59,758 nt of DNA from assembly GCA_963550135.1 (NCBI GenBank), contig CAUVBP010000006.1, positions 1-59,758 on the forward strand. Reading direction: 5' to 3'. The position numbers were made by a program, and so were the translations under genes. This stretch comes from Saccharimonas sp963550135 (GTDB taxonomy: Bacteria; Patescibacteriota; Saccharimonadia; Saccharimonadales; Saccharimonadaceae). Shown here one piece after another: positions 42,316-51,477 of the stretch; the stretch's first letter is position 1; every line of letters begins with the position of its first letter. The notes under the pieces are model-generated. The model was not told the DNA's origin. It saw nothing but the letters and a program-made list of their open reading frames with translations, and searched no databases.

Positions 42316-42344
42316 TATATATCACATATGAATGTGTAAGTCAA
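42316..42344 (-). promoter_or_regulatory. Promoter of the CPBP gene
   Basis: Minus strand TTGACT (42344-42339), 17 bp spacer, TGA-TATATA (42321-42316). The -10 lies in the 14-bp palindrome TGATATATATATCA (42311-42324), and the spacer holds an inverted repeat CACAT-ATGA-ATGTG (42323-42336), operator-like. Confidence 0.65.
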
Positions 42345-42491
42345 TGTATCAGGCAATTTTATTGAATTTTATGCAAAAAAGGCGCAAAAATAACTAAAAA
42401 CGAGCATTTTCACCTGTTTGCGACGTTTGTAGCTGCGGATAAACTTAGTTCTATATTTATAACTAGGAATTGAAACAAATGATAGCAAGAG

Positions 42492-42629
42492 CTATTTGTC
42501 GTCGCTACTTGATTTCTTGTCGTTTCGAATAAGCCATCGAGTCAAAGCGGTAGCGGCTACTACGGTTGCAATTGTTACTATATACGGTATAGCTACGGTG
42601 ATATAGGTTATGATGATTTCTTCACTCAT
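42492..42629 (-). CDS. 45-aa single-pass membrane peptide
   Basis: MSEEIIITYITVAIPYIVTI then ATVVAATALTRWLIRNDKKS and SSDDK. One hydrophobic segment of about 25 residues with a Lys/Arg-rich cytoplasmic tail and an acidic N-terminus. No family recognised. TATAAT about 25 nt upstream. No SD visible. It resembles membrane microproteins such as small transporter regulators, but this is only a composition argument. Confidence 0.5.
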   Translation of the reverse strand: MSEEIIITYITVAIPYIVTIATVVAATALTRWLIRNDKKSSSDDK

Positions 42630-42759
42630 TATTGTATTGTTTAATTAATAATTGATTATAAATAAGATACATATATATATCAACACTTTCGTCTTATTTT
42701 TCTGTAATTAAGCGCCTGAACTCTTACCGTATTAAAATTTAAAAACGCAAGCAATATAG

Positions 42760-42765
42760 TATAAT
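42760..42765 (+). promoter_or_regulatory. -10 element of the anchored protein gene
   Basis: TATAAT, 6 nt before the ATG at 42772; leaderless-type. Confidence 0.6.
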
Positions 42766-42771
42766 AAACGT

Positions 42772-43761
42772 ATGAATCCGTTAAATGACAATGATATCCA
42801 ATACGCTGGCCACCCCGAACAGGCGCCGCGGCCTGATCCGTTAGTGCCAGAACCGCAGCGCCGGCCGCCGCGCGACCCATTCCGTAAATTCCGCCTGATT
42901 ATGATTGGCGCTGGCGTTGCCGCCGCTTTAGTGATTGTTGTTGCGATCGTGGTGATGACGCTCGCTCGCTCATCAACGGTTAAGACAGATGAAAAGAAAA
43001 AAACTGACGAGACCAAGGTAGCTCACTTAACCGCTGCCGAAACTATCAAGCATGTCAACGTTTATTTCAAAGGCAAGGAAAAAGCCAAATCGTCAATCAC
43101 TACTCCGGTGAAAGTTAAAGGAAGGAGGTTCTATACCGTGGTGCCCGACCTTGATCAAGTTCAGAGTTTGGCCGGTTACGTTCCTAAGGATAAATCAACT
43201 TCGCAGCGCGAATCAATCGAGAAAAATATGGACTACGATGGTTTTACCCGCAAGGTCTTCTCGGAGGGCAGCAGAACAAATTATTTAGCTGATTTCACGC
43301 GTGACGATGTCACTTGCCAGCTGAGTACCGATATTTCGCAGCGCGACAAGCTCGGCGATTGGGTGGAGATTCGCTGTCTCGACACTAAAGTTTACGCTGA
43401 ATACGCTGAAGCGCAGCAGCCGGTCGTTTCGGTCTATACCCCGGCCGTGAGTGCCGCTGGACAATACGGCTTTATCGGCAAGCCAGCTCCGTCCAAGGGC
43501 GCGCTGAAAGGTTACCAGCTGCTAGAAATTCCAGTCAGCACAGTGTTGTATCAGCGAATGACTGCGCCTGACAATCTAGGATTATTCTATCAGACGCCAG
43601 ACGGCTTGTGGCACTATTTCCAAGATCGTAACCGCAACATACTGGTCGCCTGCACTCTTTACAATAACCGCGAATTACGGATGGCCTACGCTGACCAAAA
43701 GTGCCAGCCGATTGGCGGCAGTACTAAAGATACGGTGACATATTCTGGCAAACGAGATTAG
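42772..43761 (+). CDS. Anchored extracytoplasmic protein of unknown function
   Basis: 329 aa. A Pro/Arg-rich cytoplasmic N-terminus (EQAPRPDPLVPEPQRRPPRD), one membrane helix (RLIMIGAGVAAALVIVVAIV) and a long extracytoplasmic domain with three cysteines (DVTCQLST, EIRCLDT, VACTLYNN and DQKCQPIG; four in total) that could pair. The layout is typical of cell-surface proteins in these episymbionts; no family recognised. Start appears leaderless. Confidence 0.75.
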   Translation: MNPLNDNDIQYAGHPEQAPRPDPLVPEPQRRPPRDPFRKFRLIMIGAGVAAALVIVVAIVVMTLARSSTVKTDEKKKTDETKVAHLTAAETIKHVNVYFKGKEKAKSSITTPVKVKGRRFYTVVPDLDQVQSLAGYVPKDKSTSQRESIEKNMDYDGFTRKVFSEGSRTNYLADFTRDDVTCQLSTDISQRDKLGDWVEIRCLDTKVYAEYAEAQQPVVSVYTPAVSAAGQYGFIGKPAPSKGALKGYQLLEIPVSTVLYQRMTAPDNLGLFYQTPDGLWHYFQDRNRNILVACTLYNNRELRMAYADQKCQPIGGSTKDTVTYSGKRD

Positions 43762-43826
43762 GTCTCGCCTTATTCTGGCTGTTGGAATATGCAAAGATAC
43801 AGCGTGCCAAAAATTTAGCTGCAAAA

Positions 43827-43860
43827 ATAATTACCGCTCGTCTATATGAGCGGTAATTAT
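43827..43860. terminator. Bidirectional terminator, end of rpoBC
   Basis: Perfect 13-bp stem ATAATTACCGCTC/GAGCGGTAATTAT, 8-nt loop; ATTTTTGC on the minus strand. Between convergent rpoC and the 42772 gene. Confidence 0.9.
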
Positions 43861-43877
43861 AGTTTGAGCGGGTTTGC

Positions 43878-46800
43878 TTATGACTCGGCATCGACATCTG
43901 GCGTGATGTCGTCGGCCTCCTCGTCAACGCTTTCAGCGTACTCGTCGGCTGGCGAATCGTCCTCGCCAGTGTCGAGCGAACGGACGCCAGTACCCACCGG
44001 AATCTTGCGGCCGATGATGACATTTTCTTTCAGGCCATGCAAGTGGTCGGCGCGGCCGCTGGTGGCAGCATTGATTAATACGCGGGTAGTATCCTGGAAG
44101 GACGCGGCGCTTAGCCACGAATCGCTCCAGATACTCACCTTGGTAATGCCCAAGAGCATTTGCGCGTATTGCGCTGGCTCTTTGCCGTTAGCGACCAAAG
44201 CCTTATTCTCGGCAACGACGCGCGCTTTCGAAACGATATCGCCCATAACAAAGTCGCTGTCGCCTGGGTCCTCGATCTGGACGCGGCTAAACATCTGGCG
44301 AACGATAATCTCGAGGTGCTTGTCGGCTACATCTTGGCCTTGTGCAGCGTAGATGCGCAACACTTCGTTGATGATATAGCGTTGAGTTGCCTCGGTGCCC
44401 TTCAAGCGCATTAGGTCGTGCAAGTTGAGCGAGCCGATCGTTAAGCGGTCGCCTGCCTCAACATAGTCATTAGCCGATACCACTAGCTGCGCAGTACCCG
44501 GAATCTCGTAGCGGACTGGCGCGGCGGCGTTAGCGGCAATGACGATAGTGTCTTCGGCGGCTTCGACAACACCGTCGAATGGCGCCACTAGCGAACGGCT
44601 ATTATCGAGACCTTCGGCAAGGATATCGCCAGCCTTGACGCTAGAGCCATCTTGCAATAGCGGTTTGCGGCCTTCGAGCGGCAAGCGCTCAACGCGGCCA
44701 GCCTCTGGCGTGACCTGGACGATATATTTCTTGCCGTCTTCCCAGACATCGACAGTACCAGCCACCTCAGTGATGTAAGCTTGACCCTTCGGATTGCGCG
44801 CTTCGAAGAGCTCCTCGACGCGCGGCAGACCCTGGGTGATGTCGCTACCGGCCACACCAGAGTTGTGGAAGGTACGGAGTGTCAGCTGAGTACCTGGCTC
44901 GCCGACCGACTGAGCAGCGATAACGCCAACTGGTTGAGCAGCGCCAACTAGCTCGTTGGTTGCCATATCAATACCGTAGCTGCGGCGTGGAATACCCTCG
45001 AGATTGTTGGTCGAGAGAATCGACTGAATCTTAACCTCGTTGATATTAGTGTCGGCTTCGATTTTGTTGGCGATTTCGCGGGTAATCAACTCGTTAGCGC
45101 CGATATAGCCTGGCACAGCATCACGAGTATAGCGTCCGTACAAGCGATTACCGAAGCTAATCATCGTTTCTTCAGTCTCTGAACGATAAATCATGTAGCC
45201 CTCGTCGTCACCCTCTTCATCCTCAACAGTGAAGACATCTTGCGAGACGTCGACCAAGCGGCGCGTCAGATAACCTGAGTCGGCCGTCTTTAGCGCGGTA
45301 TCGATCAAACCTTTACGCGAACCACGAGTAGCGACGAACGATTCCAAGCTCGACAAACCACGGGTGTAGTACGAGCGAATTGGCAGCTCGATTTCGCGGT
45401 TGGCGGCGTCGACCTGGATACCAATCATGGCGCTAGCTAGCTTGACGTTACTAATATCACCGCGGGCGCCCGAGTTAACCATGATCGAAATACTAGTGTC
45501 GATGTGGTGCAAGTTGTCTTGGAGCAATTTAGTAACTTGATTGTCAACCTTGCGCCAAGCTGCTACTGTCAAATTGTAACGCTCGTCGTCGGTGATCAAA
45601 CCCTGGTCGTATTGATCGGCAATCAACGCGGCATGCTTGTCGCCTTCCTGGATTATCTCCTCGGTTTGATCAAGGTGGACATAGTCGTCCTTACCAGTCG
45701 ATACTGCGGCCACGGTAGCGAAGCGGAATGCCAAGCCCTTCATGCGGTCAGCCGTCTTGGCGGTTTCTTCGGCGCCATAACGATCGAAGATTTGTGCTAG
45801 AACTTTCTTCAACTCTTTCTTGGTCTGGACGTTATTGTTGTAAGGAAAATCGTCCGGCAAGATTTCGTTGAAGAAGACGCGGCCCAGCGTGGTGTTGTGA
45901 ATCTCGCCCTTGGCGCGAACCCGAATCGGGCTTTGCAAGTGAAGCCGGCCCATATCGTAAGCCAGCTCAGCGTCGCGGCTATTGGCAAAGACAGCGCGAT
46001 GCTCGGTCTGAACGCTCGGCTTTTCGTAGGTCAAGTAGTAGTTACCGAGCACGATATCCTGGCTGATACTAAGCACTGGACTGCCATCGGCTGGCTTAAG
46101 CAAGTTGTTGACGGCACTCATCAGCTCGCGAGCTTCAGCCTGAGCGTCGTCGGACAACGGCAGGTGAACAGCCATCTGGTCGCCGTCAAAGTCGGCATTG
46201 AAGCCGGCGCAAACTAGCGGATGCAGCTGGATCGCCTTGCCCTCGACTAATTTCGGCTGGAAAGCCTGAATACTTAAACGGTGAAGCGATGGCGCGCGGT
46301 TAAGTAGCACATACTTACCTTTGATGACCTCGTCGAGTGCGTCCCAAACCACTGCTTCGCTCGACTCGATCAGACGAGTAGCGCTGCGGATATTATGCGC
46401 GTAATCATGTTCAATCAACCAGCTGATGACAAATGGCTTAAATAGCTCGATCGCCATTTGCTTTGGCAAGCCGCACTGATTAATCTTAAGCTTTGGACCA
46501 ACGACAATTACCGAACGGCCAGAGTAATCGACACGCTTACCGAGCAGGTTCTGGCGGAAGCGGCCTTGTTTGCCCTTAAGCATATCGCTGAGACTCTTTA
46601 ATCGTCGACGATTGCCAGTGGCATTGACAGCCCGGCCGCCGCGCGCTGATGAATTATCGATCAAGCTATCGACAGCTTCTTGCAGCATGCGTTTTTCGTT
46701 GCGCTGAATCACTTCTGGCGCGTTCAATTCGATCAGCTTCTTGAGACGATTGTTACGGTTAATGACGCGGCGATAAAGATCGTTCAAGTCGCTCGTCGCG

Positions 46801-47747
46801 AAACGGCCGCCTGCCAGCGACACCATCGGCCGCAGGTCTGGCGGAATCACCGGTAGAACCGTCATACACAGGCTCGACGGCTTGATGCCAGCTGCTTGCA
46901 TGCCTTCTAGAACCTTAAGTCTTTTTAGTAATTTTTTCTCGCGCTGGCCTTTGGCGTCCTCGGATTCTTGCTGCAGATCAGCGATTAGCTTGTCGAGGTC
47001 GATTTCGTCGAGCATTGCCTTGAGTGCGGTGCCGCCCATGGCTATTTCGATCAATTCTTCATAAGCTTCCGGCAAGTTGCGGTAGTCAGTCTCGCTCATT
47101 AGCGCGTGCTTTTGCAAGCTTTCCAGCTGCGATTTCTTGGTGGTAAATTGATTTTCTAGCTCTTCGAGCTCTTTACTCTGTTCTTCGGCCAAAGCCTTGA
47201 CGTCAGCGCCGTCAGCGCCAGCTTCGCGTTCGTAGCGAATTTTGATAGCGGCGCGAGCAGCTTCGGTCTCGGCTTCGAGATCGGCTAGTAATTGGTCGCG
47301 TTTCTCTTCGTCAACCTTCATAATTACGTACGTAGCAAAGTAAGCAATCCGCTCGAGATTACGTACTGTGATGCCTAGCAGCAAGCTCATAGCGCTTGGC
47401 GTGCCGCGCATAAACCAGATGTGCGCTACTGGAGCGGCCAATTGAATGTGGCCCATGCGCTCGCGACGGACAATTGATTTGGTGACCAGTTCGCCGTTTT
47501 TATCGACAGCAGCTTCGCGCGAACGCACGCCCTTGAGTTTGGAATCATGCGGATTAATATCCTTGACCGGGCCAAAGATTCGCTCGCAGAACAAGCCGTC
47601 GCGCTCTGGCTTTTGGGTGCGATAGTTAATCGTTTCCGGCTTAGTGACTTCGCCGTGGCTCCATTTTAGGATATCTTCTGGGCTGGCAACCACCAAGCGC
47701 ACTGCATCAAAATCTGCGATACCAGATGTCGAGACTACTCGTGCCAT
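43878..47747 (-). CDS. rpoC: DNA-directed RNA polymerase subunit beta', zinc-site cysteines absent
   Basis: Catalytic beta' subunit (1289 aa from MARVVSTSGIADF, with AGGAGGCG just upstream; a longer ORF runs into rpoB). The Mg-binding NADFDGDQMAVH, bridge/trigger regions (GEPGTQLTLRTFHNSGVAGS) and switch regions are intact. The N-terminal zinc ribbon that normally reads C-x-C...C-x2-C has no cysteine (VKDINPHDSKLKGVRSREAA then VDKNGELVTKS). The second zinc site also has none (VSQDVFTVEDEEGDDEGYMI; ILSTNNLEGIPRRSYGIDMA). An acidic C-terminal tail follows. Confidence 0.97.
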   Translation of the reverse strand: MARVVSTSGIADFDAVRLVVASPEDILKWSHGEVTKPETINYRTQKPERDGLFCERIFGPVKDINPHDSKLKGVRSREAAVDKNGELVTKSIVRRERMGHIQLAAPVAHIWFMRGTPSAMSLLLGITVRNLERIAYFATYVIMKVDEEKRDQLLADLEAETEAARAAIKIRYEREAGADGADVKALAEEQSKELEELENQFTTKKSQLESLQKHALMSETDYRNLPEAYEELIEIAMGGTALKAMLDEIDLDKLIADLQQESEDAKGQREKKLLKRLKVLEGMQAAGIKPSSLCMTVLPVIPPDLRPMVSLAGGRFATSDLNDLYRRVINRNNRLKKLIELNAPEVIQRNEKRMLQEAVDSLIDNSSARGGRAVNATGNRRRLKSLSDMLKGKQGRFRQNLLGKRVDYSGRSVIVVGPKLKINQCGLPKQMAIELFKPFVISWLIEHDYAHNIRSATRLIESSEAVVWDALDEVIKGKYVLLNRAPSLHRLSIQAFQPKLVEGKAIQLHPLVCAGFNADFDGDQMAVHLPLSDDAQAEARELMSAVNNLLKPADGSPVLSISQDIVLGNYYLTYEKPSVQTEHRAVFANSRDAELAYDMGRLHLQSPIRVRAKGEIHNTTLGRVFFNEILPDDFPYNNNVQTKKELKKVLAQIFDRYGAEETAKTADRMKGLAFRFATVAAVSTGKDDYVHLDQTEEIIQEGDKHAALIADQYDQGLITDDERYNLTVAAWRKVDNQVTKLLQDNLHHIDTSISIMVNSGARGDISNVKLASAMIGIQVDAANREIELPIRSYYTRGLSSLESFVATRGSRKGLIDTALKTADSGYLTRRLVDVSQDVFTVEDEEGDDEGYMIYRSETEETMISFGNRLYGRYTRDAVPGYIGANELITREIANKIEADTNINEVKIQSILSTNNLEGIPRRSYGIDMATNELVGAAQPVGVIAAQSVGEPGTQLTLRTFHNSGVAGSDITQGLPRVEELFEARNPKGQAYITEVAGTVDVWEDGKKYIVQVTPEAGRVERLPLEGRKPLLQDGSSVKAGDILAEGLDNSRSLVAPFDGVVEAAEDTIVIAANAAAPVRYEIPGTAQLVVSANDYVEAGDRLTIGSLNLHDLMRLKGTEATQRYIINEVLRIYAAQGQDVADKHLEIIVRQMFSRVQIEDPGDSDFVMGDIVSKARVVAENKALVANGKEPAQYAQMLLGITKVSIWSDSWLSAASFQDTTRVLINAATSGRADHLHGLKENVIIGRKIPVGTGVRSLDTGEDDSPADEYAESVDEEADDITPDVDAES

Positions 47748-47748
47748 C

Positions 47749-50700
47749 TTACGCCTCCTCCTCTTCATTATCGTTTGTATCGTCGTAATTATCGTAATCG
47801 CTTTCCTCTTCCGAGATTTGGCCGTCATCGTCAATATCACGCACGCTCATGCCGTCGTCGATATTGCCGATACCGTCAGACTCGTCAAGGTAAGTTTCTT
47901 CGTCATCGTCGTCGGAATTATCACTGCCATTGTTATCGTCGCTCGCTGGCACAGTTTTGTCAGCCGGACCGCTAGTAGCGATGAGATTTTCGGCGTCGAT
48001 ATTATTAGTGTGTTCGTCAACCAGATCGACGCGCAACCCCAAACCTTGTAGTTCTTTCACCAAAACATTAAAGCTTTCTGGCAGCTTCGGGCCGGTGATG
48101 ACGTCGTGCTTGATAATTGATTCGTAAGCTTTAGCGCGGCCGTAAACGTCGTCGGACTTGATAGTCAGCATTTCCTGCAAAGTAGTCGCCGCACCGTAAG
48201 CTTCTAGCGCCCAAACCTCCATTTCACCGAAGCGCTGGCCGCCGTTTTGCGCCTTACCGCCGAGCGGCTGCTGAGTAACCATGGTGTACGGGCCGGTCGA
48301 GCGGGCGTGAATCTTGTCGCTGACCATGTGGTGCAGCTTAATCATATGCATCACACCAACAGTAGTACGCTCCTCAAAAGCTTCGCCGCTGCGGCCGTCG
48401 AAGAGTTGGCTCTTGCCGTCTCTAGCGAAGCCGGCTTTCTCGAGCTGCTCCTCAATCGTTTCGTTGCTGACACCGTTAAACGGCGGCGTAGCGACTTTGT
48501 AGCCGAGAGCGCGGGCAGCCATGCCGAGATGCGTCTCGAACAGCTGGCCCAAGTTCATGCGGCTCGGCACGCCTAGCGGGTTAAGCACTACATCTACCGG
48601 CGTACCGTCGGCCAAATATGGCATATCCTCGACTGGCAAAATACGCGCTACCACGCCCTTGTTGCCGTGGCGTCCCGCCATCTTGTCGCCGACGCTGATT
48701 TTACGTAGTTGCGCGACATAAATCTGGATCTGCATTAGCACGCCAGCCTTTAATTCGTGGCCGTTTTCGCGGCTGAAAATCTTGACGCCGACAACTTTGC
48801 CGCCGCCAGCATTATTCATACGCTGCGAAGTATCGCGTACGTCCTTGGCTTTTTCACCGAAGATGGCACGCAGCAAGCGCTCCTCAGAGCTTAACTCTTG
48901 CTCGCCCTTTGGCGTAATCTTACCAACCAAGACATCGCCAGCGCGCACTTCAGAGCCAACCTGTACGATACCGTCCTCGTCGAGGTGGCGCAAACTGTCT
49001 TCCGATACATTCGGGATATCGCGAGTAACAATCTCTGGACCGAGCTTGGTTTCGCGAACTTCAACTGAGTAATCCTTGATATTAACCGAGGTTAGTGTAT
49101 CGTCTTCGACCAAGCGGCGGCTGATGACGATAGCGTCCTCCATATTGTAGCCGCCCCACGGCATGAAAGCTACCAGCAAATCCTTACCGAGCGCCAATTC
49201 GCCGTCAGCGATTGACATACCTTCGATCAAGATATCGCCCTTAGCGACCTGCTCGCCGCGCTGGACTCGAACTTTCTGGTTGATGCAGCGATCATCGTTG
49301 CTCTTGGTGAAATGAATCAAGTCGTATTTTTTAACGCCGTCAGCGTATTTGATTTCGATGCTATCGCCATCAGCACGGATAACTTCGCCATCAGCTTCAG
49401 CAACAACCAGTTGGCTGGAATCGCGAGCAATATTAGCTTCGATACCAGTACCGACAGTTGGCGACTGCGGCTGCAATAGCGGCACTGCCTGGCGTTGCAT
49501 GTTCGAGCCAGTCAAAGCGCGGTCGACGCGGTTTTTCTCGATGAATGGCACCAGGCTAGCGGTAGAACCGAGGATTTGCTTGTGCGAAGCGTCAATCAAC
49601 GTCACTTCTGAAGCATCGACGCGGGCCGGCTGCAAGAACTTGCGGGCCGAAACACGCGGGCTTTTCAGATTATTATTCTCGTCGAGCTTGACGCCAGCGT
49701 CGGCAATCACTTCGTTAACTTCTTGGGAAGCGTCGAGATATACAACTTCATCGGTGACATGGCCGCCAACAACTTTGAGGTATGGCGTCTCGATGAAGCC
49801 ATATTCGTTAATCCGCGCATAAGTCGCCAGGTTCAACACCAAACCGATGTTAGCGCCCTCTGGCGTCTCGACCGAGCAGATTCGTCCGTAATGCGTCGGG
49901 TGAGCATCGCGCACCTCGAAGCCGGCACGCTCGCGGCTCAAGCCGCCTGGCCCCATCGAGCTCAATCGGCGTTTGTGGCTAAGCTCTGAAATCGGGTTGA
50001 CTTCATCGAGCAGCTGGCTGAGCTGGCTAGAAGCAAAGAATTCGCGTACCGCTGCCACGACCGGGCGGGCGTTTATCAACTGGCTTGGCGTGACATTTTC
50101 GAGATCAGACATTGACATGCGATCCATGGCGTTGCGCTGCATGCGTAGCATACCGACGCGGAACTGACGCGCTACTAGCTCGCCTACCAGCTTGATCCGC
50201 CGATTGTCGAGCGCGTCAATATCATCGCCTGGCTCTTGAGTGTTATTCATACGGATCAATTCGCGAATGATAGCCACCAAGTCGCTCTTTTGCAAAGTAC
50301 GATTCTCGGCGATATTTGGCACATCTAACCCTAAACGCTTGTTCATCTTGTAGCGGCCAACGCGGCTGTAGTCAAAACGTTTGAAGTCAAAGAACATTCG
50401 TTCAATCATCTGGCGCGCGTTATCAGTTGTCGCCAGGTCGCCTGGGCGCAAGCGGCGGTAGACCTCAATCAAGGCTTCGTTGACGCCGTGAGCTGGATCT
50501 TTCTCGAGTGTAGCGTCGATATATTTGATGTCGCCAGTATCAATATCTTCGAATAGTTCTTTGATCTCGGATACTTTACTGTAACCGAGTGCCCGCAGGA
50601 ACGTCGTCACGGCAATTTTGCGGCGACGATCGATCTTGACGTAGATAGCGCCGCTAGCGCTGGTCTCGAACTCCAACCAAGCACCGCGGCCCGGAATCAA

Positions 50701-51183
50701 CTTAGCGCTGTATAGACTGCGCCCAGCACCCTTTTCGGCAGTGTAGAAGACGCCCGCCGAACGAATCAGCTGGCTAACAACTACCCGTTCCGTGCCATTA
50801 ATAATGAATGTTGCCCGGTCGGTCATCCACGGATAGTCGCCCAGATAGATTTCTTGTTCTTTGACCTCGCCAGTCACCTTGTTGGTCAGTTCGACCGTTA
50901 CCGACAGCGGCGCTTCAAACGTCAAATTATTCTCTTTGGCGAATTTCTCGTCATTTTTCGGATCTTCGAATTTGTAATCCTTGAATCGTAATTCAAGTTT
51001 TTGGCCGGTGTAATCCTCGATTGGGTTGAGTTCTGCGAAGATCTCGCTTAGGCCCGTCTCGACGAAATCTCTCCATGATTCCTTTTGATGAGCCAAGAGA
51101 TTTGGCACCTCGACCGCTGTGTCATCATTGGTGAAGAAGACACGCTTGACCGGGGTGTGCTGCGCCGTTGTTGCTTGTGGCAT
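47749..51183 (-). CDS. rpoB: DNA-directed RNA polymerase subunit beta
   Basis: Beta subunit (1144 aa). Rifampicin region SSQLSQLLDEVNPISELSHK then RRLSSMGPGGLSRERAGFEV keeps the E. coli Asp516, His526 and Ser531 equivalents, so no built-in resistance is seen. Conserved GRHGNKGVVARILPVEDMP and VPSRMNLGQLFETHLG. The last 70 residues form a Asp/Glu-rich tail (NSDDDDEETYLDESDG, DNYDDTNDNEEEEA), absent in E. coli. Preceded by a leader of about 160 nt. Confidence 0.97.
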   Translation of the reverse strand: MPQATTAQHTPVKRVFFTNDDTAVEVPNLLAHQKESWRDFVETGLSEIFAELNPIEDYTGQKLELRFKDYKFEDPKNDEKFAKENNLTFEAPLSVTVELTNKVTGEVKEQEIYLGDYPWMTDRATFIINGTERVVVSQLIRSAGVFYTAEKGAGRSLYSAKLIPGRGAWLEFETSASGAIYVKIDRRRKIAVTTFLRALGYSKVSEIKELFEDIDTGDIKYIDATLEKDPAHGVNEALIEVYRRLRPGDLATTDNARQMIERMFFDFKRFDYSRVGRYKMNKRLGLDVPNIAENRTLQKSDLVAIIRELIRMNNTQEPGDDIDALDNRRIKLVGELVARQFRVGMLRMQRNAMDRMSMSDLENVTPSQLINARPVVAAVREFFASSQLSQLLDEVNPISELSHKRRLSSMGPGGLSRERAGFEVRDAHPTHYGRICSVETPEGANIGLVLNLATYARINEYGFIETPYLKVVGGHVTDEVVYLDASQEVNEVIADAGVKLDENNNLKSPRVSARKFLQPARVDASEVTLIDASHKQILGSTASLVPFIEKNRVDRALTGSNMQRQAVPLLQPQSPTVGTGIEANIARDSSQLVVAEADGEVIRADGDSIEIKYADGVKKYDLIHFTKSNDDRCINQKVRVQRGEQVAKGDILIEGMSIADGELALGKDLLVAFMPWGGYNMEDAIVISRRLVEDDTLTSVNIKDYSVEVRETKLGPEIVTRDIPNVSEDSLRHLDEDGIVQVGSEVRAGDVLVGKITPKGEQELSSEERLLRAIFGEKAKDVRDTSQRMNNAGGGKVVGVKIFSRENGHELKAGVLMQIQIYVAQLRKISVGDKMAGRHGNKGVVARILPVEDMPYLADGTPVDVVLNPLGVPSRMNLGQLFETHLGMAARALGYKVATPPFNGVSNETIEEQLEKAGFARDGKSQLFDGRSGEAFEERTTVGVMHMIKLHHMVSDKIHARSTGPYTMVTQQPLGGKAQNGGQRFGEMEVWALEAYGAATTLQEMLTIKSDDVYGRAKAYESIIKHDVITGPKLPESFNVLVKELQGLGLRVDLVDEHTNNIDAENLIATSGPADKTVPASDDNNGSDNSDDDDEETYLDESDGIGNIDDGMSVRDIDDDGQISEEESDYDNYDDTNDNEEEEA

Positions 51184-51283
51184 AGTACTCCTGCTTGATG
51201 GTTAAGTTTGATGAAACCGCACTAGGGTAGTGATTCCCGCTTGCGATTGGCGCCGAAGCTTTACTAAATGTAGATACCGCATA

Positions 51284-51310
51284 CCAAAAACGCCGCGCCA
51301 CAGGCGCAGT
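51284..51310 (-). terminator. Possible attenuator in the rpoB leader
   Basis: Minus strand GCGCC-TGT-GGCGC hairpin followed by GGCGTTTTTGG, about 35 nt into the predicted rpoBC leader. It may be an intrinsic attenuator or only a stable leader hairpin. Confidence 0.4.
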
Positions 51311-51349
51311 ACACAACCAACCCACATTACACAATCTTCATTAGCTCTA

Positions 51350-51378
51350 ATTATAATCGCGTGAAGCTGCTAAGTCAA
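51350..51378 (-). promoter_or_regulatory. rpoBC promoter
   Basis: Minus strand TTGACT (51378-51373), 17 bp spacer, TATAAT (51355-51350). Confidence 0.85.
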
Positions 51379-51400
51379 GAGTTTTGGCGATAAAAACAAG

Positions 51401-51430
51401 GAAAATCCCCGCCAGTTTTATCCGGCGGGG
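51401..51430 (-). terminator. Terminator of the 112-aa gene
   Basis: CCCCGCC/GGCGGGG stem with a 10-nt loop, then ATTTTCC on the minus strand. Confidence 0.8.
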
Positions 51431-51432
51431 CG

Positions 51433-51477
51433 GCTAGGGATGGCTCCCCCTAGCTGGAGTCGCCTCGTTAAGAGGCG
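51433..51477 (-). repeat. Two hairpins around the stop of the 112-aa gene
   Basis: CGCCTC/GAGGCG (51461-51477) has the TAA stop in its loop. GCTAGGG/CCCTAGC (51433-51454) follows. Together with the terminator they make three consecutive hairpins. Confidence 0.6.
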
